A stretch of DNA of 64,000 bases from CAYRYU01 sp964428355 (GTDB lineage: Bacteria > Muiribacteriota > Ozemobacteria > Ozemobacterales > Ozemobacteraceae). The stretch spans positions 62,001-126,000 of the forward strand of contig CAYRYU010000007.1 of the NCBI GenBank assembly GCA_964428355.1, given 5' to 3'. The notes under the pieces were generated by a model, which was given only the letters and a program-made list of their open reading frames with translations, was not told where the DNA came from and made no database searches. Shown one piece after another: positions 35,144 to 42,573 of this stretch; within the stretch, counting starts at the first letter, position 1; each line of letters starts with the position of its first letter. Position numbers and translations under genes: made by a program.

Positions 35144-35838
35144 CCGCCGCCTCCTATCCCGTCACCTTGGATGGGAACGCGGGTGAGAACCGGTTGTGAC
35201 TCGCCTTTTCTGGCTTTCAGGCTCATCAGGAGGTCACCGATCCCGATCGCCGTCTGGTGGTTTACAGCTTCGAGGACCGAGAGCCTTTCCCGAAGGGAAT
35301 TCACCTTTCCGTCCTCCGAAGCGTTCCCTGAAGGGGGAACCGAGTCCAGATCCTGTCGTCCGGCCTTGACGGCGTCCTCGACGAGGCGGACGCGCAGGGC
35401 AATTCCCTCCAGGATGCTTTCGCGGACGTCCTCAAGAAGAAATGGATTGATCTCGAAGAACTTCTCCCTTCCCGGATAGGCGACCCAACCGCGCCTGATG
35501 ATCCTGCGTTCTTCCAGGAGCTTGAGATAGACGCTGACGGTTCCTTTCGTCAACCTGAGGCAGGAACACATGGCGGACAGGGACACGGGTTCGGAGGAGG
35601 TGAAGAGGAACCCGATCATTCTGCCCATTCCGCCGGTGAAGCCGAAAAGGTCCGCGAGCTGCTCACCGAGAAGGACGAATCGTTCCTGGAGACTTCTAAG
35701 GGAAAGAGGGACTTCACGCAATGTGGTTCTGCTTCCGCCCATGCTCCCGTTCCGGCCCATCGGACCGCGCCCTGGTTTCTTTTTGCCCGTAGGACCCGGT
35801 TTTGGGGGCGTATTTCGGATCCGGGAAACGGTTTTCAT
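35140..35838 (-). CDS. GbsR/MarR-family winged-helix regulator
   Basis: 232 residues. A Pro/Gly/Arg-rich N-terminal arm of ~45 residues precedes a GbsR-type winged helix: QLADLFGFTGGMGRMIGFLF, then SEPVSLSAMCSCLRLTKGTV (the recognition helix) and SVYLKLLEERRIIRRGW. The FFEINPFLLEDV-type helical tail follows. GbsR-family proteins bind DNA as dimers and often respond to membrane or osmotic cues. It overlaps both neighbours by ATGA, so all three proteins are made in step. The palindrome upstream of the operon is its most likely binding site. Confidence 0.85.
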   Translation of the reverse strand: MKTVSRIRNTPPKPGPTGKKKPGRGPMGRNGSMGGSRTTLREVPLSLRSLQERFVLLGEQLADLFGFTGGMGRMIGFLFTSSEPVSLSAMCSCLRLTKGTVSVYLKLLEERRIIRRGWVAYPGREKFFEINPFLLEDVRESILEGIALRVRLVEDAVKAGRQDLDSVPPSGNASEDGKVNSLRERLSVLEAVNHQTAIGIGDLLMSLKARKGESQPVLTRVPIQGDGIGGGG

Positions 35839-36380
35839 CGGATCGGGACCGCCTTGATCTCCTGGGGAGCGGGATGTTCATGTCCATCGATTAGTTCCCA
35901 GAGCTTGGAATGCCGTTTCAGCACCTGAATGAAGAACTCCAGTTTCTTGAGGCGCAGGGAAAGGTTTTTTGCGAAAAGCCAGTCGAAGGCATCGAACTGA
36001 CCCCGGCATGATTCGAGCAGGTTCCTGGCCTCGGCCAAACGGGGTTCGAGAATCCCCATGGCTTCCTCGGTATGACCAATGAAAAGGGAGTGCAATGTCC
36101 GGTCTGCATCCCCGGAGATCTCCAATGGCTGTTCATGGAGGGGAAGGTCGCCGTGGAAGGTTCTCAGCAACCCCTCCTTCTCGAGGAAGGCGATCATCGG
36201 CTCGATCGCGGCGGGATCGAGCCTGGCGCGGATTGCGATTTCGGCGCGGGTCAAGGGCTTTTCGGCGGTTGCCAGGGTGACGAAAACCTCCGGGACGAAA
36301 GGGATCTTTTTGTGGAGTTCCACCCACTCCTTGACTCCGAGAACCGCCAGTTCCTGGATCCGGTGAAGATTCGCGTGCAT
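35835..36380 (-). CDS. Winged-helix-like protein, first gene of the ArsA operon
   Basis: 181 residues from the ATG at 36380, with AAGGAGG four bases upstream. The first ~85 residues have the spacing of a winged helix (VFVTLATAEKPLTRAEIAIR, then LDPAAIEPMIAFLEKEGLL). The rest is a long helical region rich in Leu (LSLRLKKLEFFIQVLKRHSK), probably for dimerisation. It could be a second regulator or a DNA-free adaptor, since the residues of the putative recognition helix are not basic. The start lies 18 bases from the palindrome at 36398-36421. No named family is claimed. Confidence 0.7.
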   Translation of the reverse strand: MHANLHRIQELAVLGVKEWVELHKKIPFVPEVFVTLATAEKPLTRAEIAIRARLDPAAIEPMIAFLEKEGLLRTFHGDLPLHEQPLEISGDADRTLHSLFIGHTEEAMGILEPRLAEARNLLESCRGQFDAFDWLFAKNLSLRLKKLEFFIQVLKRHSKLWELIDGHEHPAPQEIKAVPIR

Positions 36381-36397
36381 ATTCCCTCCTTCTTCCA

Positions 36398-36421
36398 AAG
36401 GTTTGAAACTTTCCAAACCTT
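36398..36421. promoter_or_regulatory. Palindromic operator upstream of the ArsA operon
   Basis: Perfect 8-base arms AAGGTTTG and CAAACCTT separated by eight bases. It lies directly downstream of the -10 box, across the predicted transcription start, where a bound dimer would block initiation. The two winged-helix-type proteins of the operon are the obvious candidates to bind it. Confidence 0.75.
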
Positions 36422-36427
36422 AAGAAG

Positions 36428-36455
36428 GATATAACCCGTTGCGGGGAAATGTCAA
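36428..36455 (-). promoter_or_regulatory. Strong promoter of the ArsA operon
   Basis: Minus-strand TTGACA (36455-36450, perfect), a 16-base spacer and TATATC (36433-36428). Transcription should start near 36421, at the edge of the palindrome. Confidence 0.75.
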
Positions 36456-36524
36456 TACCCCCCATGATTCCCATGATCCACAGGGTCTGAAAAGGATTCC
36501 CCGAACCCTTGACCCAAATGGCAA

Positions 36525-37085
36525 TCAGGGCTTCTTGCGAAGGCGGGTGTGGGAGATATGGATGGAGATGAAGGGGATCCCGTCGGCGGGAGACTCCTGG
36601 TAAACCGCTACCCTGACCCACCAAAGCTTCTGGCTCAGGTTCTTGGGATGGTACTTCTTCCATTCCCCCGAAAAGGCGGTCTGGTCCTTGTTGTATTTGA
36701 ACTCGATCGTTCCCCCGGAGGTTGCCACGCCGTAGGTGGTGGCTCCCTTGACCGCGTCCGCCAGGATCTGGAACACCCTCCTCTCGTTGGGACGCATTTC
36801 CTTCCAGGGCTTGTCGAAACGCTTCACGAGATTCCAGACACCCGAATACTCGACGTCTTCCTCGGGGAAAGAAGGTTGGACGACATCGGAATGATCGCTC
36901 GCCTCGAACGAGCCGATTTCCGGAGGGTATCGGAATCCGGGCGGGGTCGTCGGGAACTCTTCCGTGAACCCGATGTCGGATTCGGTTCCCGACAACTCCT
37001 GGCAAAGGGAGGTTCCAGTTGTCCCGAAAAGCATCATTCCGCCGAGAAAAGCCCCGGCGACGGCTAAAGACAACCTTCGAAACAT
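36525..37085 (-). CDS. Exported protein of unknown function
   Basis: 186 residues from the ATG at 37085 (AGGATTGAG before it). A signal peptide (MFRRLSLAVAGAFLGGMMLF, then GTTGTSLCQ) probably ends near residue 29. The mature part starts with an acidic, Pro-rich region (~30-75). A folded domain of ~110 residues follows, with FKYNKDQTAFSGEWKKYHPK and SQKLWWVRVAVYQE. It is probably periplasmic. It stands alone: the ArsA operon begins ~145 bases downstream, and the next gene upstream is divergent. A TATAAT box at 37162-37167 gives a leader of ~70 bases. No family is recognised. Confidence 0.65.
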   Translation of the reverse strand: MFRRLSLAVAGAFLGGMMLFGTTGTSLCQELSGTESDIGFTEEFPTTPPGFRYPPEIGSFEASDHSDVVQPSFPEEDVEYSGVWNLVKRFDKPWKEMRPNERRVFQILADAVKGATTYGVATSGGTIEFKYNKDQTAFSGEWKKYHPKNLSQKLWWVRVAVYQESPADGIPFISIHISHTRLRKKP

Positions 37086-37161
37086 TCTCAATCCTGACAG
37101 GGTTTCACGTCCAGGAAACCACCCTCCGCAAACCTTTGAGATCGGGTGCTCCGACTCCGAC

Positions 37162-37167
37162 ATTATA
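37162..37167 (-). promoter_or_regulatory. Perfect -10 box for the exported protein
   Basis: TATAAT on the minus strand about 77 bases upstream of the ATG at 37085. No good -35 lies at 16-18 bases, so an activator may be needed. Confidence 0.4.
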
Positions 37168-37337
37168 CACGATCTTTACCTCAGATCGGTCGAAAACGGG
37201 ACCATGCGAAGGGAAACCGAAAAATCCTCCGGATCGGCCGGATTTTATTGAGGAGAGCTTTTTCATCACATCAGGGATTCATCCTTGCCCTGGACGGTCC
37301 GGTAGGGTATCCTGTCGTCCAGGGTTGGAGGTAATCG

Positions 37338-38366
37338 ATGCAAAAAAAGCCGGAAAAGGCACTGGTGGCTCTGTTGCTGGTCTTCGCTTGGGCCTGTTCC
37401 CCGAATTTCGCCGTGACCCCTGATATCCGACTTCCCGAATGGAAATCGGTTTCGATCCGTTTCACCGATTTCGAACCCATCTCGGGAATCCTTCAAATGG
37501 AGGTCATGCTGAAATCTCAGAAGGTTCCGCTCCGGGATCTTTCGGTCTCTGTCAAGTGGCCCGAAGGGTTCAAGGCGAAGAACGAACCTGCCAAGCTGAG
37601 CATCCTCGGGAAGGACCAGGAGTGGAAAACCAATCACAGTTCGGTTGCCCCAAAGGAGTTCGATGGCTGGATCGAACTGGAGATCCTCGGAAGGCCTGAT
37701 CAGACGGCCATGAAAGCTCTTCTCCTGGCAGACAAGGAAATCTCCGGAATGCGTCGCAACCTCCTTCTTGCCGAAGTCCAGCAGTTCTCCAAACCGATGA
37801 ATTTCGGCCAGGGGATTCCGCTTCACCTCGACCGTAACATCGCGGGGGGTGCCCCTGCGGATTTCCTCTTCGCCCCCCTCTGGCCCGTCGACGGAAGGTA
37901 TCTTCATCTTTGGGCACCCGAGGGGGACCTCGGTGAAAAGGAGATCTCCGAGTCCTTTGTGGGGTTCAGGAAAGCGATCCAGAACCAGAACCTCAATGCA
38001 GCCCTGCTTGCACTGGGAATCATCGAGGAGCGCCTGAAGGGCCGGGAAGGCTCGATCGAGTTGAAGAAGTCGGCGGATACCGTTCTCCAGATCCCGATGA
38101 AAACCGCGCTCGATGGGATCACCCTCGACCGGGCCTCCCTTTCCGGATTGAAGTCCCCCCAGGAAGGGATCTCCGCCCTGGGAAAAATCCTGAAGAATCC
38201 CGAACCTGTCTTCGGCAGTCCCTTCGGCTGGGCCAACCTTGGGATCCTTCAGGCCCAGGCCGGGAAACCCGGACTCTCGGTCGAATCCTGGAAGAACGCA
38301 CTCGACCAGCTTCCCTCCTGGCCGCTGGTCAGGTCCTGGAGCCAGAAATCGGGGAGGTCGAAATGA
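37338..38366 (+). CDS. Lipoprotein with TPR-like C-terminus
   Basis: 342 residues with a strong GGAGGTAATCG site. The signal peptide MQKKPEKALVALLLVFAWAC contains a lipobox (FAWAC, Cys at 20). Residues ~45-120 are beta-rich and resemble an Ig-like fold (LQMEVMLKSQKVPLRDLSVS). From ~210 to the end the pattern is helical, with TPR-like pairs (NLNAALLALGIIEERLKG; WANLGILQAQAGKPGLSVES). It is probably attached to the inner leaflet of the outer membrane or outer leaflet of the inner membrane. The stop overlaps the start of a 51-residue membrane protein gene by ATGA, so the two are coupled. Function unknown. Confidence 0.75.
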   Translation: MQKKPEKALVALLLVFAWACSPNFAVTPDIRLPEWKSVSIRFTDFEPISGILQMEVMLKSQKVPLRDLSVSVKWPEGFKAKNEPAKLSILGKDQEWKTNHSSVAPKEFDGWIELEILGRPDQTAMKALLLADKEISGMRRNLLLAEVQQFSKPMNFGQGIPLHLDRNIAGGAPADFLFAPLWPVDGRYLHLWAPEGDLGEKEISESFVGFRKAIQNQNLNAALLALGIIEERLKGREGSIELKKSADTVLQIPMKTALDGITLDRASLSGLKSPQEGISALGKILKNPEPVFGSPFGWANLGILQAQAGKPGLSVESWKNALDQLPSWPLVRSWSQKSGRSK

Positions 38367-38518
38367 TCTGGTTTTTCTTCTTCACATCCCTCGGAGTCGC
38401 TCTGACCCTCTTCCTACTGACTCTCAAGACCCTGATGCGGTTGGGATGGAAAACCTGGCTGGGCGGTTTTGCCTATATGGCAGCCTTGTTCCTGCTGGTT
38501 TTCAAACTCCCGGCCTGA
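38363..38518 (+). CDS. Small two-pass membrane protein, 51 residues
   Basis: The ATG overlaps the lipoprotein stop (ATGA) and has its own GGGAGG site. Two hydrophobic helices, about residues 2-20 (IWFFFFTSLGVALTLFLLT) and 31-49 (GGFAYMAALFLLVFKLP), flank a basic turn (KTLMRLGWK). This is a typical hairpin mini-protein that could stabilise or retain the lipoprotein encoded just upstream. It is the second stop-coupled membrane mini-protein in the window (see 3559-3726). No family is known to me. Confidence 0.6.
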   Translation: MIWFFFFTSLGVALTLFLLTLKTLMRLGWKTWLGGFAYMAALFLLVFKLPA

Positions 38519-38807
38519 AGTTTTCTCCGGGGGCCCGCCCGCAGATCATGCAGATGGGCGCAGGTCCGATCCGATTTTAGCCATCTGCGGAAGTCCGAGG
38601 CATCTGCGGAAAAGATTCTTTGTCAGTTGCTGGGGCTTCTCTTTTTCGGAGAATCCCGGATCGGGGATGGATTTTCGCGGCGAAACCCTGTAGAATTTTC
38701 GATGTTCAGGTTTTTCGGTACTTCCCTGTGCCCGGCTTTGGGGAGACTGGAATCGCAGCCCGCGGAACGCGGGAAACTCGAGGAATTCAACATTTTGGAG
38801 GAGAGAC

Positions 38808-39200
38808 ATGAATCTTCCTTTCGGAGAAATCAAGGAAAACCGTCTTACCGTGAATTTCAGCTCGGCCGACTACTCCGTCGCCGCTGTCCTGACCGCCGTC
38901 AAGGAAAGGTGCGACATGTTCGGGGAGATGAAAGTCAGCTTCCTGGGCGCTTGTACCGACGTCCCGGCAGGCCCCTCTCCGGTTTTCAGGCCCGTGAATA
39001 TCAACGCGATCTTCGAATACAAGGGCAGCGATGAGCCACGCCCCATACTCGAGAAGGTCTACTGCCACCTCTGGGAGGCCGTCGCCCTGACCTTCCCCAA
39101 CGAGGCGACCTGGGCGACCGCGAAGGGCGATTTCGCCCAGTTCATTTCGGCCCAGGCTGACCTGATCAGGGCCAGGGTCGAAAGCAACAAGGCCGATTGA
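38808..39200 (+). CDS. Small protein at the head of the Cys-His-tail / radical SAM operon
   Basis: 130 residues with a strong GGAGGAGAGAC site. It is soluble, with a mixed alpha/beta pattern: LTVNFSSADYSVAAVLTAVK, the central MFGEMKVSFLGACTDVP, and an amphipathic C-terminal helix (DFAQFISAQADLIRARVESN). It contains three Cys. The next gene starts within or right after its stop, so it is co-translated with the Cys-His-tail protein and the radical SAM enzyme. It may be a small accessory factor of the same pathway; nothing in its sequence identifies the role. It resembles no family I can name. Confidence 0.7.
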   Translation: MNLPFGEIKENRLTVNFSSADYSVAAVLTAVKERCDMFGEMKVSFLGACTDVPAGPSPVFRPVNINAIFEYKGSDEPRPILEKVYCHLWEAVALTFPNEATWATAKGDFAQFISAQADLIRARVESNKAD

Positions 39201-39208
39201 GAAAGGAT

Positions 39209-40996
39209 ATGCGACGCAAGCGGGAGATGCAGTCCCTCCACCTTTCGTCGAGGTCACGGGGCGCCTCCGAGGGCCCGACCCCGTATTCCCCGGAGTTCCC
39301 CATTCCGGGAACGATCATCTTTTTCCTCCTGTTGGTTGCCTTTTTGACCGTCGGGCCATCAGGGGCGATTGCAGGGCCGTCCGTGAAGTGGCAGTGGATC
39401 GAAACGGATCTCAGCCTGACGGGAACCGGCCACGCGATCGTGGTGACCAAGCTCCGTGTTCTCGTCCAGAGCGGTACGATGGGCGGATACGACTACGAGG
39501 GGGTCGCGGGAAACCCTGAGTTCATAAAGGACAAATGTCTTGTACTTTTCCAGAACCGCACCAGTTTCCCACTGAAGGTCGTCCACCAGGGGGGCTCGAA
39601 ATACGCCGTCGACATCGCCACTTCCGACCGCGTCCCCCAGGGGCAGACGGCCACGTTCATCCTGACCTACTCGGTCAATCTGCTCCAATCAGGTCACATG
39701 GGCATCACGAAAAAGGCCGGCTCCGACGAGGAGCTGGTTTTCCTCGACTGGGCCGATCCGGGTTGGGAAACCGGGCTGGAGCGCCGGGCGGTATTCGTCA
39801 ATCTTCCGTACAAGGTTTCCTCGGGACAGGTCAACGCCGCCGAATGGCGGGAGAAGATCCTGACCGAATCGTTCATGAACTCCCGGTACAAGATCGACTA
39901 TTCCGGAAAGCGCGACGACAAGGGGGTTTTCTGGCTTTCCCAGACCCTCTTCGCGGAGAACACGGGAGCCAGGGCACCCATGGAAGTGAAGGAGTACTTT
40001 CCGAAGAAGATCTTCACCGCGTTCGATTTCAAGGGCGTGAAGCCCGTTCCTTCCGGTTCGGGGCGGAACCGGGGTGAACTAGGATTCCCCATGGGGTCGA
40101 CCGGACTGTCCGGGGGCCCTTCGGCCGACAGGAAAGCGAAACTCATGGCCGGATTCTGTCTCGCAGGGTTCATGGCAATGGCGCTTTTCCTTCTCCGTTT
40201 CAAACGGCGGGAGGTAGCACGCCAGGTTTCAGGACTCCCCGACCTTTCCTGGGAAGGCGAAGGCTGGGAACCCCCAAAAATCCAGGTCGCGAGCTTCAGG
40301 AAGAACGGGAAGATCGCCGACCTTTCCGTCATCGAGGCGATGCTTCTGCTCGATTTCCCCGTTACGAAAATCCTTGCCTGCATCGTCTCCCAGCTCGAAT
40401 CCTCGGGTCTGATCAAGGTCGCGGACCTCCACCCCCTCCGGGTCAGGTTTCCCACCGGAAAACCATACAGCGACGATCAGTATGAGCAGCTTTTCATCGA
40501 ATCCGTCGATGCCGAGGGGCGCGTCTCCCCGGAAATGGCCAAGAGCATCTTCCACCGCCTCGTCGACAAGATCCAGGAAAAAACATGGGATTGCGACGTG
40601 GACGCCACGAAGGCCCATTACCGCGCGGAGTTCGAGCGGGCCGGGAAGGCGAGCGAGGAAGCCAGCGTTCCCGTCCGTTACCGCCGGTACCGGTCGACCT
40701 ACATCAGCACGTGGTACGATCACCATTACCATCGCTCCACCGGTTCGACCTATCCCCGGGATACCAGGACCCGCGTCGCCGAACTCGAGGGCGGAATCGG
40801 ACAGGTTGAAGGGGTTCCTTCGAACGTTTCCCTGGGCGATTACGTCAAATCGGACGCATGCCACGCAGCTTGCTACGTCCATACCGCCTGCCACGATGCA
40901 TGCCACAGCGCATGTCATTCGGCATGTCACTCGGCCTGCCATTCGGCCTGTCATTCGGCATGCCATAGCGCATGCGTCAGCGGAGGGGCGAGATGA
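39209..40996 (+). CDS. Membrane protein ending in a (SACH)n tail, likely radical SAM substrate
   Basis: 595 residues from the ATG at 39209 (a TTG at 39197 overlapping the previous stop is an alternative). A signal anchor (~33-55) and a ~250-residue extracytoplasmic beta domain (WQWIETDLSLTGTGHAIVVT) come first. A second membrane helix lies at ~312-332 (LMAGFCLAGFMAMALFLLRF), with KRRE after it placing the C-terminus in the cytoplasm. A winged-helix-like region follows (IEAMLLLDFPVTKILACIVS). Layout and spacing resemble DUF2207-type proteins. Residues ~549-590 are an Ala-Cys-His repeat tail with ten Cys (SACHSACHSACH), ending VSGGAR. The next gene encodes a radical SAM/SPASM enzyme and overlaps by ATGA, so the cytosolic tail is the likely modification substrate. 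Confidence 0.8.
   Translation: MRRKREMQSLHLSSRSRGASEGPTPYSPEFPIPGTIIFFLLLVAFLTVGPSGAIAGPSVKWQWIETDLSLTGTGHAIVVTKLRVLVQSGTMGGYDYEGVAGNPEFIKDKCLVLFQNRTSFPLKVVHQGGSKYAVDIATSDRVPQGQTATFILTYSVNLLQSGHMGITKKAGSDEELVFLDWADPGWETGLERRAVFVNLPYKVSSGQVNAAEWREKILTESFMNSRYKIDYSGKRDDKGVFWLSQTLFAENTGARAPMEVKEYFPKKIFTAFDFKGVKPVPSGSGRNRGELGFPMGSTGLSGGPSADRKAKLMAGFCLAGFMAMALFLLRFKRREVARQVSGLPDLSWEGEGWEPPKIQVASFRKNGKIADLSVIEAMLLLDFPVTKILACIVSQLESSGLIKVADLHPLRVRFPTGKPYSDDQYEQLFIESVDAEGRVSPEMAKSIFHRLVDKIQEKTWDCDVDATKAHYRAEFERAGKASEEASVPVRYRRYRSTYISTWYDHHYHRSTGSTYPRDTRTRVAELEGGIGQVEGVPSNVSLGDYVKSDACHAACYVHTACHDACHSACHSACHSACHSACHSACHSACVSGGAR
40853..40978 (+). repeat. 12-bp repeat encoding the Ala-Cys-His tail
   Basis: From 40895 seven regular 12-base units encode DACH, five SACH and SACV; three irregular units precede them (DACH, AACY, TACH). 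Synonymous codons vary (TGC/TGT, CAT/CAC, TCG/AGC, GCA/GCC), so the amino-acid pattern is under selection beyond simple slippage. Confidence 0.93.
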
Positions 40997-42573
40997 CGTG
41001 TTGCGGTGGGAAAAAGGCCACAACCGCTGCCGGAGATACCCAAGAGCAGGGCAAGGTAGATGTCCCCGCCCGGGAGCGGTTTCCCCTCGACTGGGTTGAC
41101 AGCTTCATCTGCGAGATACGGCCCCACGTATTCCTTCGTGAAACTGACGGAATGCTGATCCTGCTCCCGAACCAGTCCTACCGCCTGAACACCCAGGGAA
41201 TGAAGCTTCTGGGCGCTCTCCTTCGCGGGAAGACCCTTTCCCAGATTCTGGCTGGGCGGGAGCTCCCGGACAAAGTCCGGGAGGATATCTTCTTCTTCCT
41301 CACGGGAATCGCGGAAATGATGAAGGGCTGCCTCGGGGAGGGTCGCAACAGGCCCGGGGTGGAAACGATAGAGTACAAGAGGCCCTACCACTCGCTTCCC
41401 ATCCTTTCGGAGGTGGCCCTGACCTATCGATGCAACCTGTCCTGCCGTTTCTGTTACGCGGGAAGCAAATGGGGAAATTCCACATCGGAGATGAAAACCG
41501 ACGAGGTCATCGGCATCCTGGGCATGATCCGCCGGCAGGCGGAGGTGCCGTCCGTGTCATTCACGGGCGGGGAACCCACCCTTCGGGACGATCTTCCCCG
41601 CCTGATCTCGGAAGCGGCTTCGCTCGGACTTCGGGTTAACCTCATCACCAACGGAACTCTTGTAACGACGGCGATGGCGGAGGAGTTCCGGAAGGCCGGG
41701 CTCGCTTCGGCCCAGGTAAGCCTCGAAGGTCCGGATGCCGAGACCCACGAGTCACTTACGGGAACCCCCGGGTCCTTCGACTCGACCCTTGCCGGAATCG
41801 ATTCGATCCGGCGGGCGGGGATTTCCGTCCACTGCAATTCCACGATCAACGGGGCCAATGTCGGGCGCATGACCGCGATGCCCGCTCTCGCCCGGAAGTT
41901 GGGTCTCGAGCGCCTTTCGATGAACATGGTCATTCCCTCCCCCTGGTTGAAGGATCACGCCCCGGACATGATCGTTAAATACTCAAAGATCGGCCCGATC
42001 GTGCTCGAAATAAAGGAAAGGGCCCGGGCCGAGGGCCTGAAATTCCTCTGGTACTCCCCCACCCCGTATTGTCTATTCAACCCGATCGCCCACAACCTCG
42101 GCAACAAGGGATGCGCCGCATGCGACGGGCTTTTGAGCATCGACCCGGCGGGGAAGGTGATTCCCTGCTCCAGTTTCTTCGAGGCCCAGGGCTCCCTTGT
42201 TACCTCGACGTTCAGCGACGTCTGGAATTCCCCCGGAGCGGCCGCGATCAGGGGAAAATCCCGGGCCCCGGAGGCGTGCAGGGCCTGTGACAGGTTCGAA
42301 CTCTGCGAGGGCGCCTGCCCGCTGTACTGGGAAACGATCGGGACCGGTGAACTCGAGGGCACGAGCCCCACGAGGGGGCGAATGTGCCCGAACAGCCAGG
42401 ACGAACCGCAGGATGCGGCAGTGTCGGGCCAGGGCCACGGATGGCCCGTCCTTGGCCCGACGGACGCGGTCCTTGAGGGAACGAGCCCCACGAGGGGGCG
42501 AATGTGCCCGAACAGCCAGGATGGCGCGGTCCTTGAGGGCACCCGGCCCAAGAAGGAGGCGCAATGCCCGTAA
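40993..42573 (+). CDS. Radical SAM/SPASM protein maturase with PqqD/RRE-like N-terminus
   Basis: 526 residues from the ATG at 40993, overlapping the upstream stop (ATGA), with GGAGG nearby. The N-terminus begins MTCCGGKK. Residues ~27-100 (RPHVFLRETDGMLILLPNQS, then YRLNTQGMKLLGALLRGKTL) match the PqqD-like RiPP recognition fold. The radical SAM core follows: CNLSCRFC (~147-154) binds the 4Fe-4S cluster, FTGGEPTLRDD binds SAM, and LGLRVNLITNGTLV continues the barrel. SPASM-type cysteines (GCAACDG, VIPCSSF, ACRACDRFELCEGACPLYW) bind further clusters. The last ~70 residues come from the 180-bp repeat element, also found in the SNF2 gene, so the enzyme's natural end is near residue 455. It probably modifies the Cys-His tail of its neighbour. 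Confidence 0.92.
   Translation: MTCCGGKKATTAAGDTQEQGKVDVPARERFPLDWVDSFICEIRPHVFLRETDGMLILLPNQSYRLNTQGMKLLGALLRGKTLSQILAGRELPDKVREDIFFFLTGIAEMMKGCLGEGRNRPGVETIEYKRPYHSLPILSEVALTYRCNLSCRFCYAGSKWGNSTSEMKTDEVIGILGMIRRQAEVPSVSFTGGEPTLRDDLPRLISEAASLGLRVNLITNGTLVTTAMAEEFRKAGLASAQVSLEGPDAETHESLTGTPGSFDSTLAGIDSIRRAGISVHCNSTINGANVGRMTAMPALARKLGLERLSMNMVIPSPWLKDHAPDMIVKYSKIGPIVLEIKERARAEGLKFLWYSPTPYCLFNPIAHNLGNKGCAACDGLLSIDPAGKVIPCSSFFEAQGSLVTSTFSDVWNSPGAAAIRGKSRAPEACRACDRFELCEGACPLYWETIGTGELEGTSPTRGRMCPNSQDEPQDAAVSGQGHGWPVLGPTDAVLEGTSPTRGRMCPNSQDGAVLEGTRPKKEAQCP
42361..42540 (+). mobile_element. 180-bp palindrome-rich coding element, copy B (in the radical SAM gene)
   Basis: Same 120+60 layout as copy A (22971-23150). 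Both units start ACGAGCCCCACGAGGGGGCG. The longer one carries CCGCAGGATGCGG and the arms TCGGGCCAGG / CCTTGGCCCGA. It is inserted after the last SPASM cysteine in the same orientation and reading frame as copy A, and encodes GRMCPNSQDEPQDAAVSGQG. The two internal units here are almost identical to each other, suggesting this copy is younger. Confidence 0.85.

Noticed and set aside
40895..40978. 12-bp repeats as a possible CRISPR or microsatellite locus
   Set aside because: There are no spacers, units are far too short, and synonymous codon changes preserve the encoded SACH pattern.
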